From positions 1-11,896 of the forward strand of contig JAEYRN010000102.1 in assembly GCA_023435565.1 (NCBI GenBank): a stretch of DNA of 11,896 nt. The letters are read 5' to 3'. A program made the translations under genes and the position numbers. The notes beneath the pieces were generated by a model. That model ran no database searches and was not told where the DNA came from. It worked only from the letters and a program-made list of their open reading frames with translations. This stretch comes from Bacillota bacterium (GTDB lineage Bacteria; Bacillota; UBA4882; UBA8346). Positions 7,246-11,896 of the stretch are shown piece by piece (position 1 is the first letter of the stretch; each line of letters starts with the position of its first letter).

Positions 7246-7848
7246 TTACTTTTCCGAGCTAATAAACTCCCACTGGGAAGGGGGAATTTCATTTTCCGAC
7301 GGTTCTACATAATTTTCACTTAGCGATTTTTCGATCCAAGCCGCATATGTATTGTAATCCCCGCTATAGCCGGTTCTTTGATACACGATTCTGTTTCCTT
7401 TATCTATAACCGCAGTATAGGGAATCGCGGATTTATATTTTCCTCCCAGTTTATCGATTTCGGTGATAATCTTCTCATGTTCCCGGCTGGTAAGCCAGAT
7501 TGGTTCAAAATAAATGGATGTGTCACCTAGGAACTGTCCAAAATCATATTTGTTTGCATCCCTGGAAAAGACGATCATTTTCAATCCATAGTCCCGGTAT
7601 GCTTTTCCCAGTTGGTTAACTACGGATATTTCCTTAATACTATATGGGCAATATGCTCCAAAGATCTGCAACACAACCACGGAACCTTTGTATTGATTGA
7701 CATAATTGGCGATTCTAGTTATGGAGATTTCTTTTATGGTTGCTTGAGAAAATGTTTTTACAGGAATTGATATCAGTAAGATAAGTAATATTAAGAAAGG
7801 CAATCTTTTGTTAAATAAGGTCATGGCTTTTCCTTGTTTTTTAGACAT
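7246..7848 (-). CDS. Exported thioredoxin-like (TlpA/AhpC-type) protein with a CxxS active site
   Basis: 200 residues. Residues 1-35 form a signal peptide or membrane anchor. The remainder is a thioredoxin fold: V-V-V-L-Q-I-F-G-A-Y-C67-P-Y-S70 and A-I-P143-Y-T-A-V-I-D with the cis-proline. The usual WCxxC is replaced by A-Y-C-P-Y-S. C67 is the only cysteine in the protein, so it cannot form the normal internal disulfide. A monothiol role or mixed-disulfide function is possible. Start: the ATG at 7848 follows a G-rich Shine-Dalgarno directly; an ATG at 7824 (after AAGGA) would shorten the N-terminus by eight residues and is also possible. It is the first gene of a pair with the GH17 gene. Confidence 0.8.
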   Translation of the reverse strand: MSKKQGKAMTLFNKRLPFLILLILLISIPVKTFSQATIKEISITRIANYVNQYKGSVVVLQIFGAYCPYSIKEISVVNQLGKAYRDYGLKMIVFSRDANKYDFGQFLGDTSIYFEPIWLTSREHEKIITEIDKLGGKYKSAIPYTAVIDKGNRIVYQRTGYSGDYNTYAAWIEKSLSENYVEPSENEIPPSQWEFISSEK

Positions 7849-8292
7849 AATTCACCCCCCCTGCTTGAAACTAGTAAAAACGTCCAAGATAGGTTCTTTG
7901 ACTTATACTAATCTAGGAGTCTTTTTGCTCAAACTTGTTTAAAAATGAAATTACAAATTTTGCAAAAACACTTCTTTCAATACAATATTTTAAATAAAAT
8001 ATTATAAGAATTAATAAAAAGGCATCTGATGCTTGAAAAGTAGGATCAATTACAAATTTATTTATCATCAAAATTATTGTTGCTAGGAAAAAAACTTTTG
8101 CTAAAATTGAAATTTTTAATTTCGCCTCAATAATAATACTTGATTCTTTTTCAGAATACTCCAACTGATAAATCGAATATAATTGTTTGCTTAAAACAGA
8201 TCTTGTCGAGAGTAGAATCGTATGATTCTTTTGCTTTATCGTTATTGGAAAATAATGCATCGAATTGAAAGCTTTAACTTCTTTAAATAAAC

Positions 8293-8299
8293 TATATAA
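8293..8299 (+). repeat. Target-site duplication, left copy (TATAATA-type 7-mer TATATAA)
   Basis: TATATAA directly abuts the left IS terminus and is repeated at 9824-9830 directly abutting the right terminus. Confidence 0.85.
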
Positions 8300-8300
8300 C

Positions 8301-9654
8301 TCAACTTTCGCAACTAAGATTAGGCAGATAAAGCTTGATATAATTGGGCAAACCGGCAAACCAATTACGGAGTTGACAATCAATGAATTTTTTGATTTTC
8401 TTGCTAGCAGCATTCGAAATGTCGGATAAAAGTTCTAAAAGAGAATTTAAAGCTACCGCCCAATCAAGCTCATTCAATTCATCAGCAAGTTGCGCGAACA
8501 GACCGCCTAAAGTACGTTGGTCGGTATTACAGCGCTGTTGCCAAGATAACAAAATATAGCGAGCAAAAACAATCGTCGTATGACTGATTAACAAATCGTA
8601 AGAACGGCCTTGAAATTCTTTTTGTAGTCTCAGTAGCGATTTAGTGCATTTGAAAAAAATTTCAATATCCCAACGGATGCCGTAAATACGAATGATCTCG
8701 GTTTCAGTTAAACTACAATCTGTGCTTAAAATAGCCAGCCACTCATTCTTTTTTGTACGATGCCTGACAAATACAATCAATACCGGAATGTCGGGGGTCA
8801 TTTGCACCCGGACGGAACGCAGAATTCCTTTTTTGCCTGCCGTTACCGGTACGGCAATTTGATAAAGTTCTTTTAAGGATAATGAACGGTTTTTTAAAAC
8901 GATAACGCTGATTAGAGTTTTTAACCATTCCGATAACATCAAGGCCTTGCTCAGTAATTTTTTGAATTAGCGGCGCAAAAGTAAACCAGCTATCCATCAG
9001 GGCGTAGGAAGCAGTTACCCCATGAGATAAAGCCCGCTTAATCATTTCCGGGATTAGTTCCGGCGCGGTCTTTAATGCTTCCAACCGTCTTTTATAACCG
9101 GAGGATCGTTTGTCAATGTTGTCGTCAATCCCGTTAATTTGAGCTTTTTGTGAACTAAGCAATGCAAAGTCTAACGGAATAAAGGTTTCACTGTCTGACC
9201 AGCCTAAAGTCAACATACGAAATCCTTTACAAAAACGGCCCTTAGCATGGTCAAAACAGCGGGCTAACAGTTCAACTGATTTACTGCGGTTTTTATCGTA
9301 CATTGAGTCATCAATTACCAAGCAAGCGGTGGTTTTGACTAAAGAGTGCACTTTAGCTACGGTAGCCGCACTTAAAAAAGATAAAAACCGTCGCCAGGCA
9401 TAACCACAGTGGTTTAAAAAGCGGTAAACCGCGTCTTTGCCTGGAAAAGAGTCTCTCTTATTGCTTTCAAGCAGTTGAAACCAATTTTTATGGTAAAAAA
9501 CCAAGGTGAAGACGATTTGAAACAGATAAGAACAAGTAAATCCAAATTTCTTTTTAAAACCAGCTTTTCTTAGGCATTGTAAGATTTGTAGCTCGTTAAA
9601 AGCTGATTTAATTTCATTTGGTAGTTGATTACTAAGGTTATTTTGATCTATCAT
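8301..9654 (-). pseudogene. IS4-family DDE transposase, +1 frameshifted
   Basis: The ATG at 9654 follows GAGGTG at 8 nt. The first frame runs to codon 254 and then leaves the transposase alignment at a T4A6 run (T6 at 8890-8895 on the plus strand). The rest continues in another frame to the TGA at 8301. Removing one base there gives 1353 nt, exactly 450 residues plus stop, the normal family size. The DDE site would be D115 or D116 (L-V-I-D-D), D221 (A-L-M-D-S) and E331 in the YREK motif Y-G-I-R-W-D-I-E-I-F-F-K-C-T-K. All are present, so a single-base insertion is the only visible lesion. It may be a true inactivating mutation or a homopolymer sequencing error. Confidence 0.9.
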
Positions 9655-9721
9655 GTAGGAGACACCTCTTCTGTATGATTGGTAGTGTTTTAGCAAATCC
9701 ACTATACCAAATGAAGGGGTG

Positions 9722-9750
9722 TTTTTATATCGGTTTGGACTATTTGTCAA
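9722..9750 (-). promoter_or_regulatory. Probable transposase promoter inside the IS
   Basis: On the minus strand a perfect -35 box TTGACA (9745-9750) is followed by an AT-rich TATAAAAA stretch. TATAAA (9724-9729) is at 15 nt, and TAAAAA (9722-9727) at 17 nt. An alternative extended -10, TGGTATAGT, lies about 20 nt further downstream without a good -35. Either would give a leader of some tens of bases before the ATG at 9654. Confidence 0.5.
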
Positions 9751-9765
9751 CAATTATTTAAAATT

Positions 9766-9821
9766 CAACTCAGCACTTTATTTCATAGCTCTTTATCGAT
9801 ATTTTCAAGGTGCGAAAGTTG
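9766..9821. repeat. Inverted repeat joining the IS terminus to an internal site
   Basis: CAACT-CA-GCAC (9766-9776) can pair with GTGC-GAA-AGTTG (9810-9821), which is the IS terminal repeat. The result is a 9-bp interrupted stem with a loop of about 33 nt. It would form in RNA read into the IS from outside, or as DNA at the terminus. Confidence 0.4.
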
Positions 9822-9823
9822 AG

Positions 9824-9830
9824 TATATAA
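9824..9830 (+). repeat. Target-site duplication, right copy (TATATAA)
   Basis: It is identical to 8293-8299 and abuts the right terminal repeat of the IS. In the reconstructed target gene only one copy is kept, and this restores the reading frame. Confidence 0.85.
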
Positions 9831-9868
9831 GAAATATTCTTTATTGCATAATAAATGATAAACTTTTT

Positions 9869-10240
9869 TCAATTGTCCCTCTTATCAATCTTTTCTTCGT
9901 GCTCATATAATTCAAATTCACCTTTTAATGTTATAATTTTAAACAGCCTTAAGATCAGATTAAATACAAAATATAAAATAATTCCAATCACAAAACCATA
10001 AATTAAGGAAGCTACTGAAAGATAAATAAGAAAAAATAAATTTACAATAGGTCCTTGAAATGTTTTTTCAATATAAGATCCAAAAATATTTTTTTCAATA
10101 CGAATTAAAAAACTAGATTCACTTATTGGACTTAAAATAAGTATTAATAATCCTAAAACAAAACCAATAGTAAAAGTTATTAGAAGTACAACCTTCAGTA
10201 AAGAGCTAAATTTTATTTTTTTAATAACTAATTTTTGCAT
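9869..10240 (-). CDS. Two-helix membrane protein downstream of the Rhs fragment
   Basis: 123 residues. The N-terminus is basic (residues 1-16), followed by one hydrophobic helix (about 14-37), a 28-residue loop, a longer hydrophobic region (about 66-98) and an acidic/basic tail (E-L-Y-E-H-E-E-K). The topology resembles DUF3566-like membrane proteins (LLKV...G...LG early, NLI..L late), but the likeness is weak and I do not assign the family. The ATG has GTGGGG 8 nt upstream. It starts 23 nt after the Rhs fragment stop, in the position where Rhs toxins usually have an immunity gene. Its stop overlaps the TTG of the IS-interrupted gene. Confidence 0.75.
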   Translation of the reverse strand: MQKLVIKKIKFSSLLKVVLLITFTIGFVLGLLILILSPISESSFLIRIEKNIFGSYIEKTFQGPIVNLFFLIYLSVASLIYGFVIGIILYFVFNLILRLFKIITLKGEFELYEHEEKIDKRDN

Positions 10241-10263
10241 AGTTCTATCCCCACTCTTATAGA

Positions 10264-11136
10264 TTAAAATAGTTTACATCCATACTTATTTTTCATTGCC
10301 TCAAGAATTTTACTCTCTACATAATCTTGTAGATGTTCTGGCAGTTCTTTAATCTCACTATAAAATTCAGCCATGTTTTCTCCTACGGCATCTAAATCAA
10401 TTCTAATTGAAATATCATATTCAAATCCTTCAATACCGATAATAGGAATAGTATCTCCTTTAATATGTATAATAACTGTATTATCTTTTGAATCATATTC
10501 AATAAATTTTATTTTTATATTTGCATCAACAGAAACAGGATCAGAATATAAACCTAGTTGGTCAATTAAATTAACAGGGTTATTACCAACATAACGATAT
10601 AAATTAGTATCCCCACCTACTAGTTTAATCGGATCTTTACATGTCCATCTACCCATTTTAGGATCATAATCTCTTACACCGAATCGAACCAATCCTGTAT
10701 CCTTGTCATGAATTCCTCCTGCAAAGCCAAATGGTTGAAATCCTGGATTTGAATCCAACATGACATTACCAAATTCATCGTATTCCAACTGTTGAGCAAC
10801 CTGACCATTAGATGTATTAATTATAATACGCGGACTCCCAAGATGATCGCTGATAATCCTATATGAAACACCATCCTTAACCATATAATCCGGTACATTC
10901 ATTTTGCTTCCATATACAAACCTTGCTATTATAATTCCACTACCATCCAACTCCGCCACCGGATTCAATCCATCCTGATACAAGAAAGCCTGCATTAACA
11001 TACCTTTAATCTTCTTCCCAATCCTCCGGTTTTGTCCATCAATCACATACTCAAGTCTAGTCTCATCCGGCAAAGTAACCGCTCTCAAATTCCCCAACAC
11101 ATTATAAAACCTTAGTTGATTCGGTATTTGGGGCAA
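10264..11136 (-). CDS. Orphan C-terminal fragment of an Rhs/YD-repeat protein with a novel tip
   Basis: 290 residues. Residues 8-80 carry YD-repeat sequence (V-L-G-N-L-R-A-V, L-Y-Q-D-G-L-N-P-V-A-E-L-D, R-F-V-Y-G). Residues 94-196 are the Rhs-associated core (D-H-L-G-S-P, F-G-F-A-G-G-I-H-D-K-D-T-G-L-V-R-F-G-V-R-D, Y-D-P-K-M-G-R-W, N-L-Y-R-Y-V-G-N-N-P). The core closes with L-I-D-Q-L-G-L, where Q replaces the usual proline. The last 95 residues are unlike the core, AT-rich and unrecognised, as expected for a variable tip. Full Rhs proteins exceed 1000 residues, so the N-terminal shell is missing. The TTG start at 11136 is weak (AAGG 6 nt upstream), and the frame is open back to the stop of the previous gene. 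It may be a silent cassette that donates tips by recombination. Confidence 0.85.
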   Translation of the reverse strand: MPQIPNQLRFYNVLGNLRAVTLPDETRLEYVIDGQNRRIGKKIKGMLMQAFLYQDGLNPVAELDGSGIIIARFVYGSKMNVPDYMVKDGVSYRIISDHLGSPRIIINTSNGQVAQQLEYDEFGNVMLDSNPGFQPFGFAGGIHDKDTGLVRFGVRDYDPKMGRWTCKDPIKLVGGDTNLYRYVGNNPVNLIDQLGLYSDPVSVDANIKIKFIEYDSKDNTVIIHIKGDTIPIIGIEGFEYDISIRIDLDAVGENMAEFYSEIKELPEHLQDYVESKILEAMKNKYGCKLF

Positions 11137-11169
11137 ACTTCGCCTTATCCCTTTTAGTCCTAAAAAGTA

Positions 11170-11589
11170 CTAGTAATTTTTTGTTTTATAGGAGTTATAA
11201 AAAGCAAAAATCAACAAAATTATGACTCCAATAGGATATGAGATAGTCAAGAATAATTCTCTATCTATTAACTGGTAAGATAACTGAAATGGAACTATAA
11301 GAATTGAACGTATGTTATTACTTACTAATCCTGTCATACAATTTAAACTTATTTTTGAGATTCCTATCAAACCAAAAATTAGTAAACACCATTTACCTTT
11401 CCATATTCTTAAATAAATCAGTATAAGATAAATAGTAAGAAATAAGACACTTAACCATGTTATAAAAAATAATGGTAAATATATATAACCAGTCAATTTT
11501 GTTCCAAAACTAAATAACAATAAATACAAAATTGATGATAAGAAAGCTAAGGCTAAAAATATCACTAATGAAAATCTTGAAAATTCCAA
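11170..11589 (-). CDS. Four-helix membrane protein, candidate Rhs immunity or accessory protein
   Basis: 139 residues from a TTG at 11589. A textbook AGGAGG (11597-11602) lies exactly 7 nt upstream. An ATG at 11610 would place this site inside the gene and is less likely. Hydrophobic segments lie at about 8-28, 36-60, 67-86 and 113-131. No catalytic motif is seen and the family is not recognised. It follows the Rhs-like tail within 12 nt, so it is expressed with it. That position and the small all-membrane form fit an immunity protein for a membrane-active or translocating toxin, but nothing in the sequence proves it. Confidence 0.75.
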   Translation of the reverse strand: MEFSRFSLVIFLALAFLSSILYLLLFSFGTKLTGYIYLPLFFITWLSVLFLTIYLILIYLRIWKGKWCLLIFGLIGISKISLNCMTGLVSNNIRSILIVPFQLSYQLIDRELFLTISYPIGVIILLIFAFYNSYKTKNY

Positions 11590-11596
11590 TTTATCT

Positions 11597-11602
11597 CCTC
11601 CT
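11597..11602 (-). promoter_or_regulatory. Strong Shine-Dalgarno AGGAGG that fixes a TTG start
   Basis: AGGAGG overlaps the stop codon of the upstream Rhs-like tail (11601-11603), 7 nt from the TTG at 11589. Terminating ribosomes would be placed right at the next start. Confidence 0.75.
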
Positions 11603-11771
11603 ATTTGCATTCCTGTCGTTTTTGTTCGCCTTTTGCTTTTTGGCCTTGATTCTCTAGCCCAAATGGATCTCCCACAATACCTCCGCCAATTGGTATAACA
11701 TTTGAGTTTTGATCTTGATTTTCTAACCCAAACGGATCCCCCACAATACCTCCGCCAACCGGTATATTAAG
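11601..11771 (-). pseudogene. C-terminal exon of an Rhs-like protein, downstream of a group II intron (partial)
   Basis: The frame is open from just after an in-frame TGA (11772-11774) to a TAG at 11601-11603. From 11765 it codes for two copies of I-P-[VI]-G-G-G-I-V-G-D-P-F-G-L-E-N-Q, followed by a lysine-rich tail ending E-C-K. D-P-F-G-L recalls the D-P-x-G-L that closes Rhs cores. No start codon is possible; the preceding coding part must lie beyond the intron, outside the window. If the intron splices, this is a functional exon. If not, it is a broken gene end. Confidence 0.6.
11628..11765 (-). repeat. Two tandem 69-bp (23-codon) repeats in the Rhs-like tail
   Basis: Unit 1 is 11697-11765 and unit 2 is 11628-11696. 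Over the first 17 codons the differences are nearly all silent (CCG/CCA, GGG/GGA, TTA/CTA, GAA/GAG), with one V/I change. The last six codons have diverged. The pattern shows an old duplication kept under protein-level constraint. Confidence 0.85.
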
Positions 11772-11896
11772 TCACGGTAGGATGAGCGGATTGCTCCGCT
11801 ACCCCCGCACAGATCCCGGCGTGCGGTATTATCGCACCGGGCTCTTCATTCGGATACTCGCTTCCGTAATCAGGATTCAAAACACAAATTGAGTTG
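11768..11896 (-). mobile_element. 3' end of a group II intron (domains V and VI)
   Basis: Reading the minus strand, domain V is the hairpin at 11812-11844. It begins with GAGCCCGG and its AGC triad, has inner arms GTGCG and CGCAC around an AT-rich tip, and ends CCGGGATC. It is followed by CTGTGCGGGGG. Next, 11782-11801 form an AGCGGA-GCAA-TCCGCT hairpin with a GNRA loop and an unpaired A on the 3' side, fitting domain VI and its branch point. The preceding stretch, with CGAGTATCCGAATGAA at 11846-11861, is typical of the segment between the intron reverse-transcriptase gene and domain V. The exact 3' splice point is not clear, about 11768-11772. The reverse transcriptase and 5' part lie outside the window. 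Confidence 0.82.

Larger units (their letters stand above)
8300..9823 (-). mobile_element. IS4-family insertion sequence, 1524 bp, complete ends
   Basis: The ends are CTCAACTTTCGCA (8300-8312) and TGCGAAAGTTGAG (9811-9823), a perfect 13-bp inverted repeat (14 bp if one flanking base pair is counted). The flanks carry the direct repeat TATATAA. The element holds one transposase gene on the minus strand, broken by a frameshift. A 7-bp duplication is at the short end for IS4-family elements, and among its subgroups ISPepr1-like elements come closest; that assignment is tentative. A related copy ends at base 122 of this window. The target is the coding sequence of a small membrane protein. Confidence 0.93.
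7913..9872 (-). pseudogene. Small two-helix membrane protein, split by the IS at 8300-9823
   Basis: Removing 8293-8299 plus the IS (8300-9823), so that one target copy remains, joins 9872-9824 to 8292-7913 in one open frame of 143 codons, giving a 142-residue protein. The proposed start is a TTG at 9872. It overlaps the stop of the preceding membrane-protein gene by 4 nt (TTGA) and has AGGGA just upstream, so the two were translationally coupled. The IS sits after about 15 codons. The reconstructed protein is basic at both ends with two hydrophobic helices (about 77-98 and 106-120). I do not recognise a family. From position in an Rhs locus it may have been an immunity or accessory protein. 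The frame continues from the IS end as a 166-codon chimera, but that is unlikely to be functional. Confidence 0.8.

Noticed and set aside
7913..8413. 166-codon frame taken as one protein
   Set aside because: Its first 39 codons are IS sequence read out of the transposase frame. Only the part from 8299 downward belongs to the original gene, which is annotated as IS-interrupted.
8885..8905. Programmed -1 frameshift in the transposase
   Set aside because: A6C suggests the A-AAA-AAC slippery heptamer, but the codon phase is wrong. The downstream frame is reached by +1, not -1.
9719..9910. 63-codon plus-strand frame spanning the IS end
   Set aside because: It crosses the IS boundary and target duplication and is antisense to genes on both sides.
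10373..10594. 73-codon plus-strand frame
   Set aside because: Antisense shadow of the Rhs tip coding region.

Overview
The window looks like the chromosome of a low-GC bacterium, most likely a Bacillota (Clostridia-like) anaerobe. The signs are AT-rich spacers, several TTG starts behind good Shine-Dalgarno sites, extended -10 promoters (TGnTATAAT), MEP-pathway isoprenoid synthesis (ispG) and many mobile elements. This placement is inference; no rRNA or tRNA gene is present to confirm it.

Left part (1-2900). The window opens inside the 3' end of an IS4-family element, followed by a ~140 bp palindromic MITE-like repeat. Then comes ispG on the minus strand with a very good promoter. A small coiled-coil gene of unknown function is divergent to it. 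A complete MntA/HepT nucleotidyltransferase-HEPN toxin-antitoxin pair follows on the minus strand with its own promoter.

Middle (2900-7860). This is a block of envelope and exported proteins. A DUF1573 exported protein overlaps a thioredoxin-CcdA/DsbD fusion (thiol-redox transport). A membrane GT2 processive glycosyltransferase (D,D,D,QxxRW) faces a secreted GH17 beta-1,3-glucan hydrolase/transglycosylase, only 13 nt away tail to tail. Upstream of the GH17 gene in the same orientation is an exported thioredoxin-like protein with a CxxS active site. The GT2/GH17 pair suggests synthesis and remodelling of an extracellular beta-glucan.

Right part (7900-11896). This is an accessory region, all on the minus strand. 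Read in transcription order it holds: (i) the 3' end of a group II intron; (ii) the spliced-on tail of an Rhs-like protein carrying a 69-bp tandem repeat; (iii) a four-helix membrane protein; (iv) an orphan C-terminal fragment of an Rhs protein with a different 95-residue tip; (v) a two-helix membrane protein; and (vi) a second membrane protein translationally coupled to (v). Gene (vi) is split by a 1524-bp IS4-family element with 13-14 bp inverted repeats and a 7-bp target duplication. The transposase of that element is itself frameshifted. The layout resembles a polymorphic-toxin (Rhs) locus with displaced tips and membrane-protein partners, degraded by intron and IS invasion.
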